From Streptomyces sp. NBC_01454 (GTDB lineage Bacteria; Actinomycetota; Actinomycetes; Streptomycetales; Streptomycetaceae): a DNA stretch of 64,000 bases. How positions within the stretch are numbered: position 1 is the stretch's first letter; every line of letters starts with the position of its first letter. Where the stretch lies: the NCBI RefSeq assembly GCF_036227565.1, contig NZ_CP109460.1, positions 2,418,001-2,482,000 of the forward strand, written 5' to 3'. The position numbers and the translations under genes are program-made. Of this stretch, positions 16,847 through 30,512 are shown in pieces. The notes under the pieces were generated by a model. It did no database searches. It saw only the letters and a program-made list of their open reading frames with translations, and was not told where the DNA came from.

Positions 16847-18336
16847 AGTGCAGGTGCCTCCTCTAGCAGCGGGTGACCCCACTTGTCGGTGTACGCGGCC
16901 TCGACCGCGGCACCGACCTTGTAGAGCCGGTCGTCGGCCATGGCAGGGGCGATGATCTGCAGGCCCACCGGCATCCCGTCCTCGGGCGCCAGGCCGCAGG
17001 GCAGCGACATCGCCGCGTTGCCTGCCAGGTTGGTGGGGATCGTGCACAGGTCGGCGAGGTACATCGCCATCGGGTCGTCGGCCCGCTCGCCGATCGGGAA
17101 GGCGGTGGTCGGCGTGGTCGGCGAGACGATCACATCGACCTGTTCGAAGGCCCTCTCGAAGTCGCGGGTGATCAGCGTCCGCACCTTCTGGGCGGAGCCG
17201 TAGTACGCGTCGTAGTAGCCGGAGCTGAGCGCGTAGGTGCCGAGCATGATCCGGCGCTTGACCTCGGCGCCGAAGCCGGCCTCACGGGTCAGGGCGGTGA
17301 CGTCCTCGGCGGACTTGCTGCCGTCGTCGCCGACCCGCAGGCCGTAGCGCATGGCGTCGAAGCGGGCGAGGTTGGAGGAGCACTCCGAGGGCGCGATCAG
17401 GTAGTACGCGGACAGCGCCAGGTCGAAGGACGGGCAGTCCAGCTCGACGATCTCCGCGCCCAGCTCCTTCAGCAGGGCGACGGACTCGTCGAAGCGCTGG
17501 ATGACACCGGCCTGGTAGCCCTCACCGCGGAACTGCTGGACGACGCCGACGCGCATGCCCTCGACGCTGCCGTTGCGGGCGGCTTCGACGACCGACGGGA
17601 CCGGCGCGTCGATGGAGGTGGAGTCCAGCGGGTCGTGGCCGGCGATGACCTCGTGGAGCAGCGCCGCGTCCAGGACCGTACGGGCGCAGGGGCCGCCCTG
17701 GTCCAGGGAGCTGGAGAACGCCACCATGCCGTAGCGGGAGACGCCGCCGTAGGTGGGCTTGACGCCGACCGTGCCGGTGACGGACGCGGGCTGGCGGATG
17801 GAACCGCCGGTGTCCGTGCCGATGGCGAGCGGGGCCTCGTAGGAGGCGAGGGCGGCGCTGGAGCCGCCGCCGGAGCCGCCGGGGATCTTGGTGAGGTCCC
17901 AGGGGTTGCCGGTCGGGCCGTAGGCGCTGTTCTCGGTGGAGGACCCCATGGCGAACTCGTCCATGTTGGTCTTGCCGAGGATGACGACGTCGGCGGCCTT
18001 GAGCTTCTTGGTGACCGTGGCGTCGTACGGCGGGAGCCAGCCTTCGAGGATCTTCGAACCGACGGTGGTGGGAACCCCCTCGGTCGTGAAGATGTCCTTG
18101 AGCGCGAGCGGGACGCCGGCCAGCGGGCCGAGCTTCTCACCGCGGGCCTTCTTCTCGTCCACGGCACGGGCCTGGGCGAGCGCGCCCTCGCGGTCGACGT
18201 GCAGGAAGGCGTGCACCTTCTCGTCGACGGCCTCGATACGGGCCAGGTGGGCCTCGGTCACCTCGACGGCGGTGACCTCGCCGGCGGCGATCTTCGCCGC
18301 GATCTCGGCGGCGGTGAGCTTGATCAGGTCTGCCAT
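16843..18336 (-). CDS. gatA: Asp-tRNA(Asn)/Glu-tRNA(Gln) amidotransferase subunit A
   Basis: A 497-residue amidase-signature enzyme that releases ammonia from glutamine for the GatCAB transamidation. The Ser-cis-Ser-Lys triad is complete: Lys80 (LALKDIF), Ser155 (GGSGGGSS) and Ser179 ([12 protein letters not shown]). The ATG at 18336 was chosen over GTG 18345 because GAGGAG lies eight bases upstream of the ATG and would abut the GTG. It begins 5 bp after gatC ends, and its stop overlaps the small membrane protein gene. Length and sequence are as expected for Streptomyces GatA. Confidence 0.98.
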   Translation of the reverse strand: MADLIKLTAAEIAAKIAAGEVTAVEVTEAHLARIEAVDEKVHAFLHVDREGALAQARAVDEKKARGEKLGPLAGVPLALKDIFTTEGVPTTVGSKILEGWLPPYDATVTKKLKAADVVILGKTNMDEFAMGSSTENSAYGPTGNPWDLTKIPGGSGGGSSAALASYEAPLAIGTDTGGSIRQPASVTGTVGVKPTYGGVSRYGMVAFSSSLDQGGPCARTVLDAALLHEVIAGHDPLDSTSIDAPVPSVVEAARNGSVEGMRVGVVQQFRGEGYQAGVIQRFDESVALLKELGAEIVELDCPSFDLALSAYYLIAPSECSSNLARFDAMRYGLRVGDDGSKSAEDVTALTREAGFGAEVKRRIMLGTYALSSGYYDAYYGSAQKVRTLITRDFERAFEQVDVIVSPTTPTTAFPIGERADDPMAMYLADLCTIPTNLAGNAAMSLPCGLAPEDGMPVGLQIIAPAMADDRLYKVGAAVEAAYTDKWGHPLLEEAPAL

Positions 18337-18341
18337 GTCGG

Positions 18342-18638
18342 TCACTCCTCGCCCAGGATCTGCGGCACCTTGAAACGCTGCTGCTCCTGGGCCGGGGCGC
18401 CGGAGAGCGCCTGCTCGGGGGTCAGCGACGGACGGACCTCATCCGGCCGCATCACGTTGGTCAGGGGCAGCGGGTGGGAGGTCGGCGGTACGTCTTGATC
18501 GGCGACCTCGGAGACGCGGGCGACCGCGCCGATGATGTCGTCGAGCTGTCCGGCGAAGTGGTCGAGCTCTTCGGCCTTCAGCTCCAGACGTGCCAGCCGG
18601 GCGAGGTGGGCGACCTCCTCGCGCGTGATGCCAGGCAT
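18342..18638 (-). CDS. gatC: Asp-tRNA(Asn)/Glu-tRNA(Gln) amidotransferase subunit C
   Basis: A 98-residue protein with the GatC pattern [17 protein letters not shown] near the N-terminus and the extended [20 protein letters not shown] belt that wraps the GatA-GatB interface. It is the first gene of the gat operon, and the gatA ribosome-binding site lies inside its last codons. The promoter should be in the 18639-18720 stretch, where a somewhat AT-richer patch precedes the gene. No unusual features. Confidence 0.97.
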   Translation of the reverse strand: MPGITREEVAHLARLARLELKAEELDHFAGQLDDIIGAVARVSEVADQDVPPTSHPLPLTNVMRPDEVRPSLTPEQALSGAPAQEQQRFKVPQILGEE

Positions 18639-18931
18639 GCAGCGATCCTCTGCTGGGTTCTCGGAGTGTTCTTGGCTGTAGCGGTATATGCGGGCCCAAT
18701 CCTATTGCGTACCGCAGGGGAATTGCGCAGGGCTTTCCCGCGGGGGCGGGCGGGCCCGCCGCAGGCCGTCGGCGCCCGGTGTCCGGGGGCCCGGTCAGCG
18801 GTCACCGGGCGAGGGGCCCGCGGGCCGGTGATCCTCGCCGGGCGGCGACTCCCGGGGGCCCGGGGCGCGGCGGGGCCGGGGACCGGCCCGGGGCGCCTGC
18901 GGCTCGGGCGGCGTCCGTCAGGCTCGTCGGC

Positions 18932-19203
18932 TTACGGCCCGTCGTCGACGGGATCGTCGCGCACGGGATCGAAGGCTTCGGGCTCGACGGCTTCGGGCCC
19001 GGCGCCGTCGGGCCCGTCGGCTTCGGCCCCGTCGGCTTCGGCCCCGTCGCGGGCGGGCTCGGCGGGCTGATCGCTTCGGCCGGGTGGGAGCTGCGGCACC
19101 GGGGGCGGTGCCGGACCCTCCGTGGGGGCTTCCGCGGGGGCTTCGACAGGGGCTTCGGGGTGTTCTTCGGAGCGGGGATGTGGGACGGCCGGTGGCCGGG
19201 TCA
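18932..19203 (-). other. Coding-like acidic Pro/Ala/Glu tail after the GGDEF-EAL stop
   Basis: Downstream of the GGDEF-EAL stop, the -1 frame stays open for about 90 codons to a TAA at 18932-18934. It reads like a Streptomyces low-complexity tail: VEAPAEAPTEGPAPPP, then DGAEADGAEADGPDGAG, ending DDPVDDGP. Third positions remain GC-rich, as in real genes. There is no start codon or ribosome-binding site of its own. It may be a C-terminal extension lost by a frameshift near 19200, or plain repetitive intergenic DNA. The rest of the 18640-18931 gap shows nothing further. Confidence 0.3.
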
Positions 19204-21309
19204 GTTCAAGACCTGTCCCGAAGGGCGCTCGGCGGCCTTCTCCGCCGCAAGGGCGGCCGTCTCCGATTCACGCTGCCAGCCGCGTTCACCGCGGGCTCTG
19301 AGCCAGGCCGTGGTTTCGTCCGGTGGCATCGCGGCGGCCACCAGCCAGCCCTGTACGGCGTCACAGCCGAGGTCGCGCAGCCGCTCCCAGGTCTCGTCGT
19401 CCTCGACGCCCTCCGCGACGACCAGGAGGCCGAGGGAGTGGGCGAGGTCGAGCGTGCAGCGGACGATCTCGGCGTCCTCGGTGTCGACCGCCAGCCGGGC
19501 CACGAAGGAGCGGTCGATCTTGAGCTCGCTGACCGGCAGGCGCCGCAGGTGGACCAGGGAGGAGTAACCGGTGCCGAAGTCGTCGAGGGACATCTTCACG
19601 CCGTGCGCGGTGAGTCCGGCGAGGGTGTCGGCGGCCCGCTGCGGATCCTCCAGGAGGACATGCTCGGTGATCTCCAGTTGCAGGGCGCCCGGTGGGACAC
19701 GGTGCCGGGCGAGCCGGGCGGCGACCGCGCCGGCGAAGCCCGGGGAGTGCACATCGCGCGGGGAGACGTTGACCGCGACCGGCACCTCCAGGCCCATCGC
19801 GCGCCAGCGCGCCACCTGGGCGAGCGCGGTCTCCAGGACGTATTCGGTCAGCCGCGGCATCAGCCCGGAGGACTCGGCTATGGCGATGAATTCGTCCGGT
19901 GGGACCCTGCCACGGTCCGGGTGCACCCAGCGGACCAGTGCCTCCAGCCCGGCGACATGGCCGTCGAAGCCAACCTTGGGCTGGTAGTGCAACTCGACGT
20001 CGCCCGCGTCCAGGGCGCGCCGCAGATCGCCCAACAGGCCGAGCCGGTCGGGGGTGTTGCCATCCCGCTTGGCCTCGTACAGCTCGACGCCGCTGCGGTC
20101 CCGCTTCGCCTGATACATCGCCACATCGGCGCGGCGCAGCAGGCCTTCGGCGTCGAGGGCGTGGTCGGGGAAGACCGCGACGCCCGCGCTGGCCTCGAGC
20201 ACGAGGGTCAGCCCGTCGAGATCCAGCGGCGAGCCGAGGGCGGCGACGAGATGGCGGGCGACCCGCTGGGAGCTGGTGAGGGAGTCGGTGGTGGGCAGCA
20301 GGACGGCGAACTCGTCGCCGCCGAGCCGGGCGGCCTCGGCGCCGCGCGGGAGGGCGTGCCGCAGCCGGTCCGCGATCTGCAGCAGCAGGCGGTCGCCGGC
20401 GAGGTGGCCGAGGGTGTCGTTGACGGAGCGGAAGCGGTCCAGGTCGATGAGGACCAGCGCGGAGCGGGCGTTGACGCGTTCGGCGTCGTCCAGCGCGGTC
20501 CAGGTGCGCTCCAGCAGCCACTGGCGGTTGGGCAGGCCGGTGAGCGGGTCGCGCAGCTGCTCCTCGGCGCGGGCGCGGGCTATCCACAAGGTGGAGTCCA
20601 ACGCGATCAGCGGGACCGCGAACAGCGGCAGCAGCAGCGGGGCGTGGACGGCGCATATGGCGATCAGCGGGGAGATGCCGAGCAGTGCGGTGCCGACGAG
20701 TGCCTGCCGTACGACGGCCGTCCGGGGGAGGGGGGGCAGCTGGCCGGTGCGCGGGGTGAGGCTGAGCCAGAGCAGCCCGCGGCTGACGGCGAGATAGCTC
20801 GCGGCGGTGACGACGACCTCGGGGAGGACGGAGAGGTTCCAGGCCGGCGGCGACCACGGGTGGCGGACGCTGGAGGCCACCCCGAACGCGGCCAGGCCGA
20901 GCGCCGCGGAGCCGATGCCGAGGACGTCCACGGCGCCGTGCACCACGGCCTGGCGCCAGCGGTGACGCCGGGCGGCGCCGACCAGGACGACGACGGAGAG
21001 GCTGACGAGGGCGGCGGGCACCCAGCCGAACAGCAGCAGGACGGCGAGGGCGAGCGCGGCGCCGGAGCCCGTGCCGCCCCACCAGCGGTCCCGGCCGAGG
21101 GCGACCAGATGGCCCACGATGATGCCGGTGAGGAGCGCCAGCGACCAGCCTATGGAGCCGCCGGGAAACAGCGCGTCACCTTTACCGAGGTTGATGAGGA
21201 CGCCCGTGGCGAGCGCGAGGCCCGCCACGGTGACGATGGTCCCGGGCAGCGCGGGCACGACGAGCCGCCGGAGCCGCGACGCCGGAGCGGCGCTGTCGGT
21301 CGGTTTCAT
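19201..21309 (-). CDS. Membrane-bound GGDEF-EAL c-di-GMP enzyme
   Basis: A 702-residue protein. ATG at 21309 has GAGAGGGA upstream; a longer frame to 21438 lacks homologous-looking sequence. Roughly the first 240 residues form eight or so membrane helices. The GGDEF domain has an intact RLGGDEF active site, while the upstream inhibitory I-site is degenerate (RGAE instead of RxxD). The EAL domain keeps EALVRW, VAVNVSP, LEITEH, DDFGTGYSS, ELKIDRSF and VAEGVED, so phosphodiesterase activity is plausible. It probably tunes c-di-GMP, which controls development through BldD in Streptomyces. It lies between gatC and ligA, as recalled for Streptomyces CdgE-type proteins; the exact name is not claimed. 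The C-terminus may be frameshifted. Confidence 0.92.
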   Translation of the reverse strand: MKPTDSAAPASRLRRLVVPALPGTIVTVAGLALATGVLINLGKGDALFPGGSIGWSLALLTGIIVGHLVALGRDRWWGGTGSGAALALAVLLLFGWVPAALVSLSVVVLVGAARRHRWRQAVVHGAVDVLGIGSAALGLAAFGVASSVRHPWSPPAWNLSVLPEVVVTAASYLAVSRGLLWLSLTPRTGQLPPLPRTAVVRQALVGTALLGISPLIAICAVHAPLLLPLFAVPLIALDSTLWIARARAEEQLRDPLTGLPNRQWLLERTWTALDDAERVNARSALVLIDLDRFRSVNDTLGHLAGDRLLLQIADRLRHALPRGAEAARLGGDEFAVLLPTTDSLTSSQRVARHLVAALGSPLDLDGLTLVLEASAGVAVFPDHALDAEGLLRRADVAMYQAKRDRSGVELYEAKRDGNTPDRLGLLGDLRRALDAGDVELHYQPKVGFDGHVAGLEALVRWVHPDRGRVPPDEFIAIAESSGLMPRLTEYVLETALAQVARWRAMGLEVPVAVNVSPRDVHSPGFAGAVAARLARHRVPPGALQLEITEHVLLEDPQRAADTLAGLTAHGVKMSLDDFGTGYSSLVHLRRLPVSELKIDRSFVARLAVDTEDAEIVRCTLDLAHSLGLLVVAEGVEDDETWERLRDLGCDAVQGWLVAAAMPPDETTAWLRARGERGWQRESETAALAAEKAAERPSGQVLN

Positions 21310-21465
21310 TCCGATCCCTCTCACAGCCGGCTGTGCCCGCGCCACGGCAGGCGCACTCCTCAACAGTAGGCCGCGGAAGGCCGCCTCGGGCAGCGATCGG
21401 TGACGGTTGCCCGAATGCGACCAGGCGTCGCGGATCAATCTGGTATGCGCCGATGGGGTGACACC

Positions 21466-24727
<3,262 letters not shown>

Positions 24728-24803
24728 CCTGGCAGGGTATGCGGCGGCGCGCCGGAGGGGGTGCGGCGGGCGGGGTGCGGCGGGGGTGGGGGCCGGCGGC
24801 CCC

Positions 24804-26249
24804 TCACGCCCGGCTGCGGATGCCGAGCCGTCCGGCCACCGCGGCGGCGGCCAGCGCGCCGGCCGTCAGGGCGAAGGCGCAGGTCGCGCCCCGGTAGCCG
24901 CTGCCCGCGCCCGTGAACACCGCGCCCATGACGGCGATGCCGACCAGGGAGCCGATCTGACGGTTGGCGTTGAGCGTCGCGCTGCCGATATCGGCGTGCT
25001 CACGGCCCGCGGCGTCCATCAAGGCCCCGGTCAGCGCCGGAGAGCTGACCCCGCTGCCGAGGTGGGCGACCGCGAGCACCGCCGCGAGCACCCCGTAGGG
25101 CAGGCCGGGCGTGAGGATCAGGAACAGCAGGACGTACCCCGCAGCGGAGAACGCCAGCGACCCGCTGAGTGCGGCCCGGTTGCCGAGGCGCGACCCGATC
25201 CGGGCGTAGAGCATGTTGCCGAACGGGAGCACCAGCACGGCCGGGAGCATCTGGAGCCCGGCCGTCACCGGGCTCGCGCCGCGCGCGGTCTGGAGGAAGA
25301 GGCCGAGGACGAACAGCACCCCGTAGAAGGCGAAGTTGAAGAGGAAGCCGACCGTATTGGCCGCGGTGAAGCTGCTGTCGGCGAAGAGGGAGACGGGCAG
25401 GATCGGGGTGCGGGCGGCCCGTTCACGGAGCACGAAGCCGGCCGCCGCCACCACCGCGAGCCCGCACGCCGCCAGGACATAAGGGGCGGACCACCCCTTG
25501 TCGGGCCCCTCGATGAGGGCGTAGCTCAACGCCCCGAGGGCGAGCAGGCCCAGGACGTGGCCGCTGCCGCCGAGCGCCGAACCGCGACCCGGGACCGCGG
25601 CGACGACCCGTCGGGTGACCAGCAACCCCACTATCCCTATGGGGAGGTTGACGAGGAAGATGCTGCGCCAGCCGAGGGTGCCGACCAGGAGGCCGCCGAT
25701 GCTCGGCGCCAGCCCGACGGAGGTGGAGACGATCGCGGACCAGATGCCGAGGACCTTCGCCCGGCGGCCCGGCTCGGGAAAGGCGTGCATCAGCAGCGAG
25801 AGCGAACTGGGCATGAAGAGCGCCGCGCCCGCCCCCTGGGCGAAGCGGGCCGCCACCAGGACGGCACCGTTCGGCGCGACGGCGCCCAGCAGGGACGCGG
25901 CGGTGAACACGGCGAGCCCGACGAGATAGATCCGGCGGGGGCCGCACCGTTTCGCCAGGGAGCCGGCGAGCAGCAACAGGGCGGCGAAGGCGAGGACATA
26001 GCCGTCGACCACCCAGGTCAGGCCGGACATGCTCAGTCCGAGCCGGGTCCGCAGGTCGGTGGCGGCGACATTCATGATGCCGGTGTCAAGGCTCGCCATC
26101 ACGAACCCGAGTGCCAGGATGAGGAGTTGGGCGCCGCCGGAGGAGTGCGATGCGGGTGCCCGGTCATCGTCATCAGCCCGGTCCGGGCTCGCCGTCACGC
26201 CAGGTGCCGCTTTCTCAGTGATCATGAATTTAGTTAAAGCTGTAGCCAT
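24804..26249 (-). CDS. MFS multidrug-type efflux transporter (DHA2-like)
   Basis: About 481 residues with 12-14 hydrophobic helices. MFS motifs are present: motif C-like GLAPSIGGLLVGTLGW, the loop motif GSLAKRCGPRRIYLVG, and the N-terminal helix MASLDTGIMNVAATDL, which places it in the EmrB/QacA (DHA2) drug-proton antiporter group. Start choice is uncertain: ATG 26249 is used, ATG 26225 is alternative, and neither has a strong ribosome-binding site. An AT-rich inverted repeat overlaps this start region, and a MarR-family gene lies immediately upstream in the same direction, so MarR-controlled drug-inducible expression is likely. Confidence 0.9.
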   Translation of the reverse strand: MATALTKFMITEKAAPGVTASPDRADDDDRAPASHSSGGAQLLILALGFVMASLDTGIMNVAATDLRTRLGLSMSGLTWVVDGYVLAFAALLLLAGSLAKRCGPRRIYLVGLAVFTAASLLGAVAPNGAVLVAARFAQGAGAALFMPSSLSLLMHAFPEPGRRAKVLGIWSAIVSTSVGLAPSIGGLLVGTLGWRSIFLVNLPIGIVGLLVTRRVVAAVPGRGSALGGSGHVLGLLALGALSYALIEGPDKGWSAPYVLAACGLAVVAAAGFVLRERAARTPILPVSLFADSSFTAANTVGFLFNFAFYGVLFVLGLFLQTARGASPVTAGLQMLPAVLVLPFGNMLYARIGSRLGNRAALSGSLAFSAAGYVLLFLILTPGLPYGVLAAVLAVAHLGSGVSSPALTGALMDAAGREHADIGSATLNANRQIGSLVGIAVMGAVFTGAGSGYRGATCAFALTAGALAAAAVAGRLGIRSRA

Positions 26250-26277
26250 CTGCCACCGCAATGATTACAGCTATAAC
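26233..26277. promoter_or_regulatory. AT-rich inverted repeat, candidate MarR operator
   Basis: GTTAAAGCTGTA (26233-26244) and TACAGCTATAAC (26266-26277) form a 12-bp inverted repeat with one mismatch, separated by 21 bp. It stands out as AT-rich in this genome, lies at the start of the MFS gene and is directly downstream of the marR terminator. It may be one palindromic operator pair or two separate MarR half-palindromes. Confidence 0.55.
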
Positions 26278-26297
26278 TTTACTGAACGGATACGAAC

Positions 26298-26323
26298 GAG
26301 GCCCCGGGACATCCCGGGGCCTC
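26298..26323. terminator. Hairpin terminator between marR and MFS gene
   Basis: GAGGCCCCGGGA and TCCCGGGGCCTC are perfect complements with two bases between them (effective loop of four). It is 23 bp beyond the marR stop on the minus strand, separating marR transcription from the MFS promoter region. Confidence 0.75.
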
Positions 26324-26346
26324 GGTGAAGCGGTACGGCGACAGGG

Positions 26347-26787
26347 TCAGTCGCCGCGCCCCAGCGCCTTCAGCAGGTCATCGCGCAACGCGGCCCGCTC
26401 CTCGGGCGAAAGATGATCCAGCGGCGAGGCGGTCCCCATCCGCCGCAGCAGATCGAGCCGCAACTCCCGCCCGGCGTCGGTGAGAACGAGCTGCTTGGCC
26501 CGGCCGTCCAGGGGATGCGGCCGGCGCACGACCATGCCCTGCTTCTCCAGCTTGGAGATGACGTAGGTGACATTCGGCGGCTCGCAGCACAGCACCCCGG
26601 CCAGCTCCCGCGCGGTCTTCGGCTCGCCGAGCTCCTCCAGCGCCTTGGCCTGCGTCGGCGTCAGATCGAGCTCGGCGATACGGCTGCGCTGATGGGCGTC
26701 CAGCCGGCGGCTCAGCTCCGTCACGAGCCCCCGGATCTCCCGGAACCCGCACCCGGCCGCCGCGGTCGACTTCGCTTCAGTGGTCAC
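26347..26787 (-). CDS. MarR-family transcriptional regulator
   Basis: A 146-residue winged-helix regulator. It has LTPTQAKALEELGEPKTARELA leading into the recognition helix (CCEPPNVTYVISKLEKQGMV), followed by the basic wing VRRPHPLDGRAKQLVLT, where the conserved D-R of MarR proteins is present. GTG at 26787 is the start. It most probably represses the downstream MFS pump in response to the pump's substrate, given the adjacent AT-rich inverted repeat. Two vicinal cysteines (LCCEPP) next to the recognition helix are notable and could allow redox sensing, but that is speculation. Confidence 0.92.
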   Translation of the reverse strand: MTTEAKSTAAAGCGFREIRGLVTELSRRLDAHQRSRIAELDLTPTQAKALEELGEPKTARELAGVLCCEPPNVTYVISKLEKQGMVVRRPHPLDGRAKQLVLTDAGRELRLDLLRRMGTASPLDHLSPEERAALRDDLLKALGRGD

Positions 26788-26889
26788 GCATGCAGCGTAC
26801 GTCGGCGCCGCGGAAAGCAGCAGGGCTGTGGAAAACCGTGAAGCGGGGCCGGGACCCGGCGCCCCGGCCCCGGCCCCGCCCCTGGCGGC

Positions 26890-27579
26890 TCAGCGCCCCG
26901 GCCGCACCGACACATCGTTGATCTCCGCGTCCCGCGGCAGATCGAGGGCCGTGAGGATGGCCGTCGCCACCGACTCCGGGTCGATCCAGCGGGACGGGTC
27001 GTAGTCCTTGCCCTCCTGCCGGTGGGTGCTCTCCTGCATCGGCGTGGCCGTACGCCCCGGGTAGACCGACGTCACCCGGATCCCGTTGTCGTGCTCCTCC
27101 GCCCGCAGCGAGTCGGCCAGCGCCTTCAGACCGTGCTTGCTCGCCGCGTAGGCGCCCCACTCGGCGCGCGCGCTCAGCCCGGCACCGGAGTTGACGAAGA
27201 CGACATGCCCCTTGGCGACGCGCACCAGCGGCAGCAGCATCCGGGTGAGCTCGGCGGGCGCGACCAGATTGGCGGCCAGCTGCCGCTGCCAGGCCTTGGC
27301 CGGCAGGTCGCCGACCGCGCCCAGCTCGATCACGCCGGCGCTGTGCACCAGGGAGTCGATACGGCCCGGCAGCGGCTGCTGCCCGAAGGCCCACGACAGC
27401 TTCTCGGGGTGCGCGAGGTCACCGACGAGCATCCGGGCGCCGGGAAACTGCTCGGCCAGCTCCTTCGCCCGGACCGCGTTGCGCGCCAGCAGCCACAGGT
27501 CCTCCCCGCGCTCCGCGAGCCGCCGTGCGACCGCCGCTCCGATGCCCGACCCTGCGCCCGTGATCAAGTGCGTACCCAT
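26890..27579 (-). CDS. Short-chain dehydrogenase/reductase
   Basis: A 229-residue classical SDR. The Rossmann motif TGAGSGIG lies at residues 7-14, NSGAG and the catalytic Ser are in the VNSGAGLS strand, and the YxxxK pair is in YAASKHGL. NADP preference is suggested by the Arg cluster after the second strand. It is about 20 residues shorter than typical, which is common for the single-domain group acting on small carbonyls. The substrate is unknown. It lies between marR and the LOG-family gene on the same strand, with gaps of about 100 bp on both sides. Confidence 0.9.
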   Translation of the reverse strand: MGTHLITGAGSGIGAAVARRLAERGEDLWLLARNAVRAKELAEQFPGARMLVGDLAHPEKLSWAFGQQPLPGRIDSLVHSAGVIELGAVGDLPAKAWQRQLAANLVAPAELTRMLLPLVRVAKGHVVFVNSGAGLSARAEWGAYAASKHGLKALADSLRAEEHDNGIRVTSVYPGRTATPMQESTHRQEGKDYDPSRWIDPESVATAILTALDLPRDAEINDVSVRPGR

Positions 27580-27687
27580 GGGGTGATCCTAACGAGCGTG
27601 GGACGGGACGCCGGGGAGCGGAGGGAGCGGCCGGGACCGCGGGAGCGGCGGGGACCGTGGGAGCGGCGGGGCCCCGGAACGGCGCGT

Positions 27688-28230
27688 TCAGGCCCCGTTG
27701 CCCGCGCGCTCCGCCAGGTAGGCCAGCGCCCCGGCGCCGTCCGCCGCGAAGAAGACCAGGTCGGTGAGCGGTATCGGCAGGAACCCCTCCGACTCCATGC
27801 GCCGGAACTGCTCCTGCAACCCGTCATAGAAACCAGCGGTGTTCAGCAGCACCACCGGCTTGGTGTGCAGTCCGTGCTTGCGCAGCTCCAGGATCTCGGT
27901 GGCCTCGTCCAGCGTGCCCGTCCCGCCGACCATCACGACGATGGCGTCGGCGCGCGCCAGCATCTGCGCCTTCCGCTCGGCGAGGTCCTTGGTGACGATC
28001 ATCTCGTCGGCCCCCTCACGGGCCTTGTGCGCCAGGAACTCCACCGAGACGCCGATCAGCTTCCCGCCGGCTCGCTGCACCCCGTCGGCCATGACCTTCA
28101 TCAGGCCGGTGTCCGAACCGCCCCAGACCAGCGCATGCCCGCCCTTGCCCATCAACTCGGCGAACCGGCGGGCGGGAAGGACATAACGGTCGTCGAGGTC
28201 GGCGGCGGAACAGAAGACGCAGATGTTCAT
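27688..28230 (-). CDS. LOG-family nucleoside-5'-monophosphate phosphoribohydrolase
   Basis: A 180-residue Rossmann-fold protein of the TIGR00730/LOG family. ATG at 28230 starts MNICVFCSAADL, the standard N-terminus; a longer frame into the repeats is rejected. The motif GGSDTGLM and the catalytic GGxGTxxE (VMVGGTGTLDEATEI) are intact. Family members cleave cytokinin or other nucleoside 5'-monophosphates to the free base plus ribose phosphate. In Streptomyces the physiological role is unclear. It follows a long repeat-rich gap downstream of gdhA. Confidence 0.9.
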   Translation of the reverse strand: MNICVFCSAADLDDRYVLPARRFAELMGKGGHALVWGGSDTGLMKVMADGVQRAGGKLIGVSVEFLAHKAREGADEMIVTKDLAERKAQMLARADAIVVMVGGTGTLDEATEILELRKHGLHTKPVVLLNTAGFYDGLQEQFRRMESEGFLPIPLTDLVFFAADGAGALAYLAERAGNGA

Positions 28231-28336
28231 GTGGCCACGATACGAGCCGGGGGGGGTGGGGGTGCTGGGGGCTGTGGATGGCCGGGGGGCTTCGTCATTG
28301 AGGCCGCGGGGGGGGGCGGGAGCCGCGGGGGGGGGG

Positions 28337-28425
28337 CGGGGGCGCCTCTCTCGGAGACGCCAAGACCCTACGGGGGCGCCTCTCTCGGAGACGTCGAGAC
28401 CTGCGGGGGCACCTCTCGCGAAGCC
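28337..28425. repeat. Tandem direct repeats, period about 34 bp
   Basis: A 23-bp sequence at 28337-28359 recurs identically at 28371-28393, and a degraded third copy begins at about 28404. The core is GCGCCTCTCTCGGAGACG, with a C/G-rich start. The gap between gdhA and the LOG gene also holds two hairpins (28450-28488 and 28532-28556) and a degenerate GACCGGA-type repeat at about 28650-28750. No gene was supported in 28231-28753. Confidence 0.75.
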
Positions 28426-28449
28426 GCCGAGCACTCCGCCGACGGGCCT

Positions 28450-28488
28450 CTTGCGGGGTGCTCGGGGGGTGGGCGAGCACCCCGCAAG
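28450..28488. terminator. Perfect 15-bp stem-loop
   Basis: CTTGCGGGGTGCTCG and CGAGCACCCCGCAAG pair perfectly around a 9-base G-rich loop. It lies 266 bp beyond the gdhA stop and 220 bp before the LOG start, so it could end gdhA readthrough or be a structured RNA element. Confidence 0.65.
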
Positions 28489-28531
28489 GGCCTTTGGTGC
28501 TCTCCCCCGCCCCCGCCCCCTCCCCTTCCCC

Positions 28532-28556
28532 CCTCCTCCCCCTTCGGGGGAGGAGG
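28532..28556. repeat. G/C homopolymer hairpin with flanking G-tracts
   Basis: CCTCCTCCCCC-TTC-GGGGGAGGAGG is a perfect 11-bp stem with a 3-base loop. It is flanked by C-runs on the left (28504-28531) and G-runs on the right (28558-28590), so the fold could extend to about 40 bp. The right side carries at least five G5 runs and could form a G-quadruplex. Confidence 0.7.
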
Positions 28557-28753
28557 CAGGGGTGGGGGTGGGGGCGGGGGCGGGGGACGGGGGGGGAGGG
28601 GGCCGGGAGGAGGGGGCGGGGGGGATTGGGTGACTCGGAAGCCTCAGCTCCGGATCAGGTCCGCCCCGACCGGGTCAGCCCCTGACCAGACTCCGACCGG
28701 ATCGAACCCGACCGGACTCCGGCCGGATCAACCCCGGCCGGACCAGCCCCCGC

Positions 28754-30512
<1,759 letters not shown>

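Noticed and set aside
18779..19567. Plus-strand frame with GFGP repeats
   Set aside because: It runs antisense into the GGDEF-EAL gene and simply translates a short GC repeat; no start signal.
26370..26573. Additional small frames inside marR and its neighbours
   Set aside because: Shadow frames within a clear MarR gene; no independent ribosome-binding site.
28630..28752. Degenerate GACCGGA-type repeats as a CRISPR array
   Set aside because: Repeats are short, unequal and unspaced; no cas genes in the window.
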